Shown here piece by piece: positions 5,090 through 11,835 of a stretch of DNA of 22,172 bases (positions are counted from its first letter, which is position 1; every line of letters starts with the position of its first letter). The stretch lies in the IMG/VR virus record IMGVR_UViG_3300037245_001388, positions 1 to 22,172 of that record. One strand, given 5' to 3'. This stretch comes from a virus. The notes beneath the pieces were generated by a model. It did no database searches. It was given only the letters and a program-made list of their open reading frames with translations, and was not told where the DNA came from. The translations under genes were made by a program, and so were the position numbers.

Positions 5090-5305
5090 ATGAACCATTC
5101 AAGAACATTGTCAGGCTGGATAAACGAAGCTCATAAAGCAAAGACTCCGGAAGACCTTGCTATTGCAACGGCTATGGCAAACAAGGCTATCAACGACACC
5201 AAGGCTCTATATAAGGCCTATGGCATAGAACCTCCCAAGTCTGATCCTGAAGTCACTCTAAGGCACTTGCGGGGGCTAAGGGCGGCTCTTGAGGGAATGG
5301 TATAA
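5090..5305 (+). CDS. Small helical hypothetical protein
   Basis: A 71-residue helical protein (start MNHSRTLSGWINEAHKAK), rich in Ala and Lys, with a central AMANKAINDTKALYKAYG helix. It is the first gene after the leader-2 terminator. The ribosome binding site (GGAATAAG) is weak, consistent with controlled expression. Its stop TAA overlaps the next ATG as TAATG. Family not recognised. Confidence 0.7.
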   Translation: MNHSRTLSGWINEAHKAKTPEDLAIATAMANKAINDTKALYKAYGIEPPKSDPEVTLRHLRGLRAALEGMV

Positions 5306-5559
5306 TGGCACATATAAAAGAATGCGTTATTTGCGGAATGAATGTAATCAATGAAAGTATCTGCGAAGATTGCCTAAAGATTACGGTTAATAGTTGCAAG
5401 CAAGGCATACTTGATGAGGTTCTGCGTGGGCGACAAGAACTACGAGATGCTCATAATAAACTAATGCTCGCCGACGCCGCAAAGCTACATGGTCAACCTG
5501 GATGTCCAACTCATGGTAATTCGTGGTGTACATGTGGTAATAAGGGAGCCGCGATATGA
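5305..5559 (+). CDS. Zinc-binding hypothetical protein
   Basis: An 84-residue protein with CVIC (8-11) and CEDC (20-23) near the N-terminus, a helical middle (EVLRGRQELRDAHNKLMLADAAKLHG), and a C-terminal GCPTHGNSWCTCGN cluster of the CPxH...CxC type. Two small metal sites are likely. TAATG coupling upstream and ATGA coupling downstream (5556-5559). Similar short zinc ribbons are common phage early proteins; no function assigned. Confidence 0.75.
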   Translation: MAHIKECVICGMNVINESICEDCLKITVNSCKQGILDEVLRGRQELRDAHNKLMLADAAKLHGQPGCPTHGNSWCTCGNKGAAI

Positions 5560-5714
5560 AAAAACACCTCCGCAACATTAGGCGGGAGTTGGTTATTTTC
5601 CTCTTATTGATTGGATATAATGGTCATAGGGAGAGGCTTGAGACTGATACTGAAATCCTCGTGCGTAGATTACGTGAAATACTACCCGCGGAAGGGAAAT
5701 GGGAAAGAAGATGA
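5556..5714 (+). CDS. 52-residue basic protein with hydrophobic segment
   Basis: A short gene with ATGA coupling to the gene before and, again by ATGA (5711-5714), to the gene after. It encodes a Lys/Arg-rich N-terminus, one hydrophobic stretch (ELVIFLLLIGY, residues 11-21) and an amphipathic Arg/Glu helix. The hydrophobic stretch is short for a membrane span, so a peripheral or small single-pass protein is possible. Coupling on both sides argues that it is real. Function unknown. Confidence 0.6.
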   Translation: MKKHLRNIRRELVIFLLLIGYNGHRERLETDTEILVRRLREILPAEGKWERR

Positions 5715-5962
5715 TTAAATACATAACAAAAGAAGCTAAAGTAGAAGAACGTGAAGTGGCCTCGATTCAGTGTGATAGGTGCAAAAAGGATTACGACAAC
5801 ACTAAAGACTGGGACGAAACGCAAGAATTTCACCACATCTATTTCACGGGCGGCTATGGTTCGGTATTTGGTGATGGATGCAAAGTAGAATGTAATATAT
5901 GCCAGCATTGCCTTAAGAGGTTTATTGAAAAGCACTGCCGTATAACAGTGGGAATGATATAA
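5711..5962 (+). CDS. Conserved small zinc-binding protein (QEFHHIxFTGGYGSVFGDG family)
   Basis: An 83-residue protein with CDRC near the N-terminus, a QEFHHIYFTGGYGSVFGDG core and a C-terminal VECNICQHCLKRFIEKHC block. The core and CxxCxxC block match a family I know from phages, plasmids and proteobacteria whose function is unestablished. ATG 5711-5713 gives an ATGA junction with the previous stop and a GGGA site at 6 bases, so it is preferred to the ATG at 5699. It is followed by the methyltransferase with TAATG overlap. Confidence 0.8.
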   Translation: MIKYITKEAKVEEREVASIQCDRCKKDYDNTKDWDETQEFHHIYFTGGYGSVFGDGCKVECNICQHCLKRFIEKHCRITVGMI

Positions 5963-6726
5963 TGCTAATACACGGTGACTGCTTAGGCAAAATAAAAGAC
6001 ATACCGGACGGGTCGGTTGATTTAGTGTTAACCGACCCGCCTTACGGCACAACAGCCTGCAAATGGGATTCTATCATCCCCTTAGAACCGATGTGGGAGC
6101 AGTTAAAGCGGGTGATTAAGCCTAACGGGGCTATTGTTATGACAGCCTCGCAGCCGTTTACTACGACCTTGATAGCGTCTAATATGAAGATGTTTAAGTA
6201 TTGCTGGTATTGGAATAAGAATCGGCCTACGGGGTTCGCTAACGCCAAAAGGCAACCGCTCCGCAAGGTTGAAGATGTCGTAGTTTTTTATGATTCACCT
6301 CCATCGTACAATCCGCAGGGGCTTACGAGAATCAACAAGACTTGTAAGAACTCAAATACCTGCGGCGGAGATACAGTTCGTGGCGATACAGCAGAATCGT
6401 CAGGTAAGGGTTCAATGAGAACAGGCGGAAAAGAATATGTGCAGGAGTTTACGGGTTACCCATCGCAGGTACTTGAGATAAAAACGGACGAGGGCAAGAA
6501 GATCCACCCCACCCAAAAGCCAGTAGCCCTAATGGAGTACCTAATCAAGACATACACCAACGAGGGCGAGACTGTTTTGGACTTTACGATGGGGTCAGGA
6601 ACAACAGGAGTAGCCTGCGTAAATCAAAACCGCCAATTCATAGGCATAGAAAAAGACGATAAATACTACGAGATCGCAAAAAAGCGGATTAAAGAAGCAG
6701 AAAACGCTTGCGGTCTGTTTAAATAA
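5962..6726 (+). CDS. Beta-class DNA methyltransferase (N6-adenine or N4-cytosine)
   Basis: A 254-residue SAM-dependent DNA methyltransferase of the N6_N4_Mtase family. The catalytic DPPY motif is at residues 25-28, the HPTQKP motif at 182-187, and the SAM-binding DFTMGSGTTG at 207-216. Catalytic motif before SAM motif, with the target-recognition region between (about 115-165), defines the beta class. Length and motifs are complete, so it should be active. No cognate endonuclease is nearby, so it is an orphan that probably protects phage DNA from host restriction or marks it. It is the last gene of the coupled rightward chain. Target sequence and base (A or C) cannot be read from the sequence. 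Confidence 0.92.
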   Translation: MLIHGDCLGKIKDIPDGSVDLVLTDPPYGTTACKWDSIIPLEPMWEQLKRVIKPNGAIVMTASQPFTTTLIASNMKMFKYCWYWNKNRPTGFANAKRQPLRKVEDVVVFYDSPPSYNPQGLTRINKTCKNSNTCGGDTVRGDTAESSGKGSMRTGGKEYVQEFTGYPSQVLEIKTDEGKKIHPTQKPVALMEYLIKTYTNEGETVLDFTMGSGTTGVACVNQNRQFIGIEKDDKYYEIAKKRIKEAENACGLFK

Positions 6727-7013
6727 GCTGTTTTAAAACTAAATAGACTACATAAGACCTATACGCAGATTTAGGTGACAAAACTAACATCCCGAGGTGG
6801 CTAGTAAAGAAGTGGGATTCGCTAAGCCTGTTAGTGCCGAACTAAGATATAACGACGGCTAACTTAAAGATTGACGTAGAACGATATAGGGTTAGGATAA
6901 ACAAAGGTCTCTCCCGTAGTCTCAGCAATTAAGGGTTCAATGGGATTCTTAGTTAAAACTCGGTACGGAAACTTAGGCATAACTTAGATCAATACAAGAA
7001 AGGGAAGTGAAGT
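6727..7013 (+). other. 287-base gene-free, structure-rich gap
   Basis: No ORF with a ribosome binding site on either strand. Many short helices are possible: 6783-6788 with 6830-6835, 6789-6793 with 6814-6818, 6799-6804 with 6822-6828, and 6831-6835 with 6841-6845, which excludes the first. TTAGG/CTTAG words recur through it. A weak promoter-like TTGACG starts at about 6871. It could be a structured RNA, a regulatory region or a decayed gene; I cannot decide. Confidence 0.35.
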
Positions 7014-7217
7014 ATGAGTGACAAAAACAAAGGCACAAAACCAAGCGCATACACCGAAGCTACGTTTTTACTCACTGGCTACATAAAGAGGTGTAAGAAA
7101 TACCCAGACCCATGCAAAGCGTTGGCTATACATAGAATATACAACGCGATGGGCGACTTAAAAGAGGTTATTGGAGATATAGAGCTTAGCTTCAGGCGTG
7201 GCGAACATAAAGATTAA
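7014..7217 (+). CDS. Small basic hypothetical protein
   Basis: A 67-residue Lys-rich protein (start MSDKNKGTKPSAY) with a central helix containing GYIKRCKKYPDPCKALAIH and a C-terminal acidic-then-basic helix. A GGGAAG site lies 6 bases upstream. It is the last rightward gene before the convergent region. Family not recognised; two Cys only, so no zinc ribbon. Confidence 0.65.
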   Translation: MSDKNKGTKPSAYTEATFLLTGYIKRCKKYPDPCKALAIHRIYNAMGDLKEVIGDIELSFRRGEHKD

Positions 7218-7228
7218 CAAGACATCCT

Positions 7229-7328
7229 GACCCCCGTGGCTGCACCAGACGGCACAACCCAGAAAGGAATACGATTCTTCTCGCCGTCGGCAATGAAGCT
7301 ACCACCTTCTGCGGCTGCGGGGTCTTTT
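7229..7328. terminator. Multi-arm terminator region between convergent genes
   Basis: GACCCC (7229-7234) pairs with GGGGTC (7319-7324), followed by TTTT. Inside, GACGGC (7248-7253) pairs with GCCGTC (7283-7288), enclosing AGAA-GAAT / ATTC-TTCT (7261-7270 with 7274-7281, one bulge). On the + strand it ends the rightward early operon. The structure is also formed on the minus strand. Longer and more branched than an ordinary terminator. Confidence 0.5.
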
Positions 7329-7376
7329 AAACGAATAACCCCCACCCCACATCAAGCGGGGCAGGGGCGAGGAGGG

Positions 7377-7592
7377 TTAGTCGGTCTCGAAGAATTTAAT
7401 CTTAAGCCCTTTGTGTTTCCGCTTGCTGTTTTCGTACTCTAGCTTTTTAGTGGCTATAGAGATCATCTTCCCGACGCCATTAAACTGCTCTTTACCGTCA
7501 GCAGCCCTTACCATTCCGTTTTCCATGTTGACAAGCAGAGTTTCAGCGAAATCCCATAAGTCATCAACGTTCTCGATTTTTCTGTCCTTCAT
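7377..7592 (-). CDS. Conserved small phage protein
   Basis: A 71-residue helical protein (start MKDRKIENVDDLWDFAETLL). Its pattern, an acidic N-terminal helix followed by NGVGKMISIATKKLEYENSK, matches a small phage family I have seen without a known function. The AAGGAG site is 7 bases upstream. Its start lies inside the 3' end of the gene at 7564-8070 (29-base overlap), indicating coupling. Last gene of the leftward block. Confidence 0.75.
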   Translation of the reverse strand: MKDRKIENVDDLWDFAETLLVNMENGMVRAADGKEQFNGVGKMISIATKKLEYENSKRKHKGLKIKFFETD

Positions 7593-8070
7593 TTTCTTGC
7601 TCCTTAATTAAACGTATTCCTTTTAAATAAACCCTTTTAGCCTCAACGAGAGACTGGGGGATGCCTTTGTTCTTTAGTGAAGTTTTTTGTGTTATTAGAC
7701 TCTTAATATAAGTATCCGAAAGCTGCTCCCTTTGGCAAGCAAAGTATTTCATATTGGTTTTTACCATTTGCTGTTTATTGTTTTGCTTCCAAACTGCATT
7801 CATAGCATCAATTTTAAGCTTGTTCTTTTTGTAATAAATACGAGCGCACTCTTTAGCTTCTTTTTTATGCAAACCTCTCCATATGGCTTGTTTCTCGTAA
7901 TAATCTTTACTTCTATTACCATTTCTTGCTTTTTCATATTGCTTTATGGCTTCTTTATTCTCAAGCCTATAAAGCCTACATTGCTCTTTAACGGTATCTT
8001 TGTTTTTCATATACCGCTTATGTCTGAGAATACGCCTCCGCTCCTTCCTCTCTTCTTCTGTAAGTGCCAT
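7564..8070 (-). CDS. Lys/Arg-rich coiled-coil phage protein
   Basis: A 168-residue very basic protein. Residues 1-95 are Lys/Arg/Glu/Tyr-rich helix with repeated YKKNK / YRLENKE-type units, typical of phage proteins built of degenerate KxYxxNKE repeats. The C-terminal 40 residues (SDTYIKSLITQ...IPQSLVEAKRVYLKGIRLIKE) match a conserved phage C-terminal module. Probably binds nucleic acid; the function is not established. GAAAGGAG precedes the ATG. It lies 12 bases after the gene at 8083-8337. Confidence 0.75.
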   Translation of the reverse strand: MALTEEERKERRRILRHKRYMKNKDTVKEQCRLYRLENKEAIKQYEKARNGNRSKDYYEKQAIWRGLHKKEAKECARIYYKKNKLKIDAMNAVWKQNNKQQMVKTNMKYFACQREQLSDTYIKSLITQKTSLKNKGIPQSLVEAKRVYLKGIRLIKEQENEGQKNRER

Positions 8071-8082
8071 AACAACTCCTTT

Positions 8083-8337
8083 CTACAATTTACTATAAGC
8101 CGCATCAATCAAAGCCCTGTTCATAACTTCGGGACTAAACGATGTTTCATGTGCCGTGTTATAGGCCCGTGTGACAGCCTCTAGTCGCTTAACATGCACT
8201 GGGGTAACACTTATTACCCTTTTGGGCTTAGAGGCGGGCAGGGGCAGGGTCTGGTCAGTTTGGACTAGGGGGATGTAGTTAGGGCAGCCGTCGCAGGTCG
8301 GGGTGTTCTTAAATTCGCATTCTTCACAGTTATTCAT
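8083..8337 (-). CDS. Small zinc-knuckle phage protein
   Basis: An 84-residue protein with CEEC (4-7) and CDGC (15-18) pairs at the N-terminus, a Pro-rich linker, then a basic-helical C-terminal half (KPKRVISVTPVHVKRLEAVTRAYN) that could bind nucleic acid. The frame is open further upstream, but ATG 8335-8337 has GGAG 7 bases away and overlaps the previous gene's stop as ATGA, which settles the start. Confidence 0.75.
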   Translation of the reverse strand: MNNCEECEFKNTPTCDGCPNYIPLVQTDQTLPLPASKPKRVISVTPVHVKRLEAVTRAYNTAHETSFSPEVMNRALIDAAYSKL

Positions 8338-8498
8338 TTTGATTCTCCAAAAGTATGCTTGAATATCTCTACGCAAGCGGTTAGTTCTTCGTGGCTCATG
8401 CCAAGGCCGGATAGCTCCAGGCTGTGGCCGATGCGGTCGATAGGGGTTAGGGGGTTAGATTTCTTGATACGCTTGTTGCTGGCTTCTTCTCGGTTCAT
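8334..8498 (-). CDS. 54-residue hypothetical protein
   Basis: Short gene coding for 54 residues (start MNREEASNKRIKKSNPL), basic at the N-terminus with a C-terminal helix (MSHEELTACVEIFKHTFGESK). AAAGGAAATAGG lies upstream and its stop overlaps the next ATG as ATGA. The promoter at 8558-8585 would transcribe it first, with a leader of about 50 bases. Function unknown. Confidence 0.65.
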   Translation of the reverse strand: MNREEASNKRIKKSNPLTPIDRIGHSLELSGLGMSHEELTACVEIFKHTFGESK

Positions 8499-8533
8499 TT
8501 TATTACCTATTTCCTTTCTAAGTCATTATTTCC

Positions 8534-8562
8534 TTGACACTTGCGCGGTTTTGTGGTAGTAT
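8534..8562 (+). promoter_or_regulatory. Antisense promoter candidate sharing a -10 element
   Basis: Plus strand: TTGACA (8534-8539), 17-base spacer, TAGTAT (8557-8562). Its -10 overlaps that of the leftward promoter (8558-8563) almost base for base. No + strand gene lies downstream; transcripts would be antisense to 8571-8852. Confidence 0.4.
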
Positions 8563-8585
8563 AAATACGCTCATTTAAAAGTCAA
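8558..8585 (-). promoter_or_regulatory. Leftward internal promoter
   Basis: Minus strand: TTGACT (8585-8580), 16-base spacer, TATACT (8563-8558). The -35 lies in the 3' end of the gene at 8571-8852. It would boost the genes at 8334-8498, 8083-8337, 7564-8070 and 7377-7592. Confidence 0.55.
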
Positions 8586-8852
8586 TAGATTCGCCATAAG
8601 AGCAAGATTGATTTGCTTCATAATCTCTGCGTGCTTTAAGCAAACACTACCTACTACTATCTCAATATCTTCCCCAGCAACCTTCCCGCTGTCTAATTGG
8701 TCGATAAGGACGTCCAGAAGAGCATTGCCCGTTGCAACGAAGAAATCGCCTATTATGCCGGACTCTGAGGCAAGCACTACAGTCTTCGCAAAGTAATCCT
8801 CTTTCATTATTAAGGCTTTAATATCTGTTTTAAATGTTCCTGATGATTTCAT
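8571..8852 (-). CDS. Small hypothetical phage protein
   Basis: A 93-residue protein (start MKSSGTFKTDIKALIM) with a strongly alternating hydrophobic pattern and helical stretches (GNALLDVLIDQLDSG; AEIMKQINLALMANLL). Soluble, with no membrane segment long enough. The ribosome binding region (AGAAAGTGAG) is weak and lies in the end of the preceding gene, whose stop is only 2 bases from this ATG, so it may depend on coupling. Family not recognised. Confidence 0.7.
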   Translation of the reverse strand: MKSSGTFKTDIKALIMKEDYFAKTVVLASESGIIGDFFVATGNALLDVLIDQLDSGKVAGEDIEIVVGSVCLKHAEIMKQINLALMANLLTFK

Positions 8853-8854
8853 AA

Positions 8855-9028
8855 TTACTCACTTTCTAAAAGAAAAAACTCTCGATAATTAACATTAAAC
8901 CCTATTTCCCTACCCTCAGCGTCAAAGTGATGCCGAATAGTGTTACCGGCAAAGTCTGATTCTTCTTCTATTCTCACAAACCTATGATAGATCGCCAGTG
9001 AGTATTGTTTGCGGGTAACTCGGCTCAT
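8855..9028 (-). CDS. 57-residue hypothetical protein
   Basis: Short gene for 57 residues (start MSRVTRKQYSLAIYHRF) with AAGGAG 8 bases upstream and an ATGA overlap (9025-9028) with the stop of the gene at 9025-9408. It is basic at the N-terminus and aromatic and acidic at the C-terminus. Coupling and the RBS support it; function unknown. Confidence 0.7.
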   Translation of the reverse strand: MSRVTRKQYSLAIYHRFVRIEEESDFAGNTIRHHFDAEGREIGFNVNYREFFLLESE

Positions 9029-9408
9029 GGCTGTAGCTCCTTGGCTTTGTCGCGTGGATGCTTAAGTAGGAACTCAGACAGGCTACTTGTATGATACGCC
9101 AACATTGCCGCGTGACAAGTGACGTTGCTGGACAAAACAATCAGTTCGTCCAGCAACCCAGCCCGAGCCTTAAGGGAGTCATATTCATTGCAGGCGTTAG
9201 CGATAAAGGCGGCGTTGGCCGTCCCCAATTCTCCAGCGGCAACGATAACATCAGCAACAAAATGCTCGTGTTCTGGCGGCTCAGAGGATTCAATAAAGAA
9301 ACAGTGTTGCATTGTAGCTTCGTAGTCTTGACCAAACCTCTTATTCCTGTAGTGGATGTTGCGGGGTTCGTCTATAATCGTCCACGGTAACTTACTATGT
9401 TTATCCAT
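9025..9408 (-). CDS. Conserved phage protein (NAAFIxxACNxxDxL type)
   Basis: A 127-residue protein. It starts MDKHSKLPWTIID, has a short strand region with FFIESSEPPEHEHFVADV, and then the block GTANAAFIANACNEYDSLKARAGLLDEL. This block matches a widespread small phage/prophage family whose members typically have LPW near the N-terminus and NAxFIVxAxNxHxxL in the middle. The function is not established. GGAG lies 8 bases before the ATG. Confidence 0.75.
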   Translation of the reverse strand: MDKHSKLPWTIIDEPRNIHYRNKRFGQDYEATMQHCFFIESSEPPEHEHFVADVIVAAGELGTANAAFIANACNEYDSLKARAGLLDELIVLSSNVTCHAAMLAYHTSSLSEFLLKHPRDKAKELQP

Positions 9409-9486
9409 CTTAAATACTCCAATTTCTGCCCATAGGGGCGGTTAAAGTTCTTGAGACAGGCCAGGTCAAACCCAGCCCATCCCAAA

Positions 9487-9505
9487 GGCCACGCCCTACG
9501 CAGGG
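9487..9505 (-). other. GC hairpin downstream of the gamma methyltransferase gene
   Basis: CGCCCT and AGGGCG pair perfectly around an ACGC loop at about 9492-9507, with weaker extension outward. It lies just after the stop of the gene at 9520-10149 and has no T-tract, so a factor-independent stop is doubtful; it may protect the 3' end. The rest of the 9409-9519 gap shows nothing further. Confidence 0.35.
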
Positions 9506-9519
9506 CGGAGCCGGGGCGA

Positions 9520-10149
9520 TTAAATGTTTTTCTTCATAGTTAATATTACAATTTCTGCTCTAGCGCCTTCTTCCTTGAAGCTGCCAGCCGGTAAAACTTC
9601 CCAACTATCCGCAAGCGGTTTAAGTTTCTTATTCTGTTTAACGCCGTTATAACACAGCGAAACAAGCAAACCGCCAGGAGCAAGGCAATTGAAAGCGTGT
9701 AAAATATGCTTTATGTCCCGGCCCATTTTAAAAGGTGGGTTCATAATCACTGCGTCGGCTGTTATATTCATTTCCAGGAAGTCGCCTTGTTTAAGTGTTA
9801 CATTGTCGCCGTCTGTCAGGGTGTAAAGTTCGCGGCAGCAGTCCGGCGAGTTTTCAGCCAGCACAACAGGCCCAGCGTGTCCAGCACGCCGCAAAGCCGA
9901 ATAAATGCGACCGAGGCCCGCCGAAGGTTCCAAGACAGTACAGCCAGCCGACAGGGACGGCAAAAGTAAAGCCGCCATCCTATCCGCTATCGCCTCGGGT
10001 GTCTGGAATAAGTTAAACGCCGATATTGCGCGGGCCTTGCTGGTATTGTCGCGGAGGCTGTCAAACCTCGCGCGATCAAACACCATTTCTACGCCGTGGG
10101 CCTCTGTTTCGTCCCGTAGCTTTAACAGTCTATTTCTACCAGTGGTCAC
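9520..10149 (-). CDS. Gamma-type N6-adenine DNA methyltransferase
   Basis: A 209-residue class I SAM-dependent methyltransferase. SAM-binding motif LEPSAGLGR is at residues 73-81, the acidic LAEN of motif II at 97-100, QGDFLEM (motif III) at 121-127, and the catalytic NPPF at 137-140. SAM motif before catalytic motif gives the gamma or type I-M-like order, unlike the beta enzyme at 5962-6726. There is little room for a target-recognition domain, so specificity may come from a partner. It starts at GTG with a strong AGGAGGTG site and overlaps the DUF3560 stop (GTGA). Base composition is clearly GC-richer than the flanks. The pair with DUF3560 is a known plasmid/phage neighbourhood. Confidence 0.88.
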   Translation of the reverse strand: MTTGRNRLLKLRDETEAHGVEMVFDRARFDSLRDNTSKARAISAFNLFQTPEAIADRMAALLLPSLSAGCTVLEPSAGLGRIYSALRRAGHAGPVVLAENSPDCCRELYTLTDGDNVTLKQGDFLEMNITADAVIMNPPFKMGRDIKHILHAFNCLAPGGLLVSLCYNGVKQNKKLKPLADSWEVLPAGSFKEEGARAEIVILTMKKNI

Positions 10150-11750
10150 GCTGTCACCTCCTGAGCAACTTCCGACAATTCCCAGCTTGGCAGTGCTTTT
10201 TGTGGCTTGTCGGTGATAACGATCACGCGGTACGGGCTATTACCTTTGAAATATGTAGTCCTGAGCTTGCAGGCAACCGGAGGTTTGACGCCGTCCCAGT
10301 GAGAATACCAAGGGCCGAAACGCGGACCGTGCAAAAGCTCTTTAGTGCTTGCTGGGCCATTTGCTTTAGATTTGGCTGAGTATTCCGCTTGGGTCATTTC
10401 TTTAATCGGCGACGGTTCTATTTCGATATGATAACCCCGGCTTTTTTCGCGTCCGTCTGCGCTTTCTTGTGCTAGTCTATTTAATTCGTCTTGCAATCTC
10501 TGCGCGTCCTCGGTTGTTGGGTTTAATAGCTTAGGATTTCCGGCGTTGGCTTTCTTGTTTCTGGCCTGCATACCCTTTTTAATAGCCTTAAACGCTTCGA
10601 TTTCTTCGGGCGTTGGCTCTCTGTAAACTTCTTCGCCCGCTCGCTGGATATTTACTTTTTGCAGGTGTGGTTCAGTGTTGCGGCCTGCCTGCCATGAGTA
10701 TTCAAAGCGACCAGACGGAGCCAAAACAGACACAGACACAACTTGTTTTGTTACCGGTGACTTGTGAACCCGGTGAATTTGATACTTGCCCAGGAACCCG
10801 CCGGGGATCATATCAACAGCCGCCGCCTTGCCGCCTTCGCTTTCTAACATCTGATTTTCGTAAGCGATCCGCAAATTATATTGATTATGCCACCGATTAC
10901 TTGATGGGGCATGGTCGGCGGGTCTTTCTGGATGAACTGCCAACCAATTATTGGCAAAATCAACGGGCAATAGTTCGCCAGATTTTAAAGCCTTTTCGGT
11001 GTCGCTGTATGATTCACACAGAGCGAAAGCGACCGCAAGTCTTGCCTGTTCAATGGTATATTTACCCTCTGCGCCTGCTGGTTCGATTTCGTGGTACTGT
11101 AAGCCGGAAGACCAGTAAGGCGTTAATTTTAGCTTTCCATTGCCTGTAATTGCGTTGTATTGGTCGTGTTCGTGCTGCTGCTCTTTGGCGTGATCGGTCC
11201 AGCTTTTTAAGTGTTTCCGCTGCTCGGCTTCCAGCTTGAGAACACGACCGCGGCGAACACTTGCAGAGCTTTTATATAAAGCGTTTGAGATAACGCCAGC
11301 GGTGCGGGTCTGCCAGTATTCCGCCTTGCTCCACTGCGTCAAGGCATTATCCCGCGTTCGGTTGTGTCGCTTGGCGGCTCTGTCGGCTTTGCCTTGGTTC
11401 TGGAAGCCGTGAACAGTCGGCCCAGTGTCGAAAGTGTCGGCGTGGTCGTGCGCTTCGGCTGTGCGTTTTTCCCGGTACATGCTGAACCGTTCGGCGCGGT
11501 CTGCGGCTCGATCTTCTGGGCCTTGATCCTCGTCGCCGATATAACCGGCATAAGCTAGGGCGGTATCTTCGCGGCCAGGACGCCAGACGGCGACAAAATC
11601 GCAATCTTGCTTTGGTGTCGATGTCCAGCCCTCAGACCTTAAAGCCAGATATTCATCGCGAGGAACACGGCCAACATAAAGCCGAATTTTGTCATCTTCG
11701 GGGCAATATGTCGCCTCGTTTGATTCGTTGAATAAGTCGGGGGTTTTCAT
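10146..11750 (-). CDS. DUF3560 family protein
   Basis: A 534-residue protein. Residues about 80-180 carry the unmistakable DUF3560 core: DRAERF, TGPTVHGFQNQGKADRAA, then WSKAEYWQTRTAGVISNALYK and SASVRRGR. An N-terminal region (about 20-60, WTSTPKQDCDFVAVW) looks like a compact accessory fold. The C-terminal 350 residues contain a Lys/Arg-rich helical region (AIKKGMQARNKK) and a long hydrophilic tail. The function of the family is not established; it occurs on plasmids and phages beside methyltransferases, as here. AAGGAG lies 9 bases before the ATG. GC-richer than its neighbours, suggesting acquisition together with the downstream gene. Confidence 0.9.
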   Translation of the reverse strand: MKTPDLFNESNEATYCPEDDKIRLYVGRVPRDEYLALRSEGWTSTPKQDCDFVAVWRPGREDTALAYAGYIGDEDQGPEDRAADRAERFSMYREKRTAEAHDHADTFDTGPTVHGFQNQGKADRAAKRHNRTRDNALTQWSKAEYWQTRTAGVISNALYKSSASVRRGRVLKLEAEQRKHLKSWTDHAKEQQHEHDQYNAITGNGKLKLTPYWSSGLQYHEIEPAGAEGKYTIEQARLAVAFALCESYSDTEKALKSGELLPVDFANNWLAVHPERPADHAPSSNRWHNQYNLRIAYENQMLESEGGKAAAVDMIPGGFLGKYQIHRVHKSPVTKQVVSVSVLAPSGRFEYSWQAGRNTEPHLQKVNIQRAGEEVYREPTPEEIEAFKAIKKGMQARNKKANAGNPKLLNPTTEDAQRLQDELNRLAQESADGREKSRGYHIEIEPSPIKEMTQAEYSAKSKANGPASTKELLHGPRFGPWYSHWDGVKPPVACKLRTTYFKGNSPYRVIVITDKPQKALPSWELSEVAQEVTA

Positions 11751-11791
11751 TTCTCTTAACTCCTTACAATAAACAATAGATTAACAATTAA

Positions 11792-11828
11792 ACCCCGTGC
11801 CGGAATCGAACCGGCGAACCATGCGGGG
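11792..11828 (-). other. tRNA T-arm/acceptor-like minihelix
   Basis: On the minus strand, GCCGG-TTCGATT-CCGGC (11815-11799) is a textbook tRNA T-arm, followed by ACGGGGT, which reads like an acceptor 3' strand. CCCCG (11828-11824) pairs with CGGGG (11797-11793) around it. No matching D-arm, anticodon arm or 5' acceptor strand exists within 75 bases upstream and there is no CCA, so this is not a whole tRNA gene. It may be a tRNA remnant, an attachment-site-like fragment or a stable 3' hairpin. It lies between the genes at 11836-12135 and 10146-11750. Confidence 0.5.
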
Positions 11829-11835
11829 CGCGAGG

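Noticed and set aside
5699-5710. Upstream ATG start for the 5711-5962 gene
   Set aside because: SD spacing is too short there, while 5711 gives the ATGA overlap used throughout the operon.
6864-6980. 38-codon minus strand ORF in the gene-free gap (start MPKFPYRVL)
   Set aside because: Composition is protein-like, but there is no ribosome binding site and length is within chance expectation.
10613-11149. 178-codon + strand ORF opposite the DUF3560 gene
   Set aside because: It lies fully antisense to a well-recognised protein, has no ribosome binding site or family signature, and arises from GC-rich codon structure.
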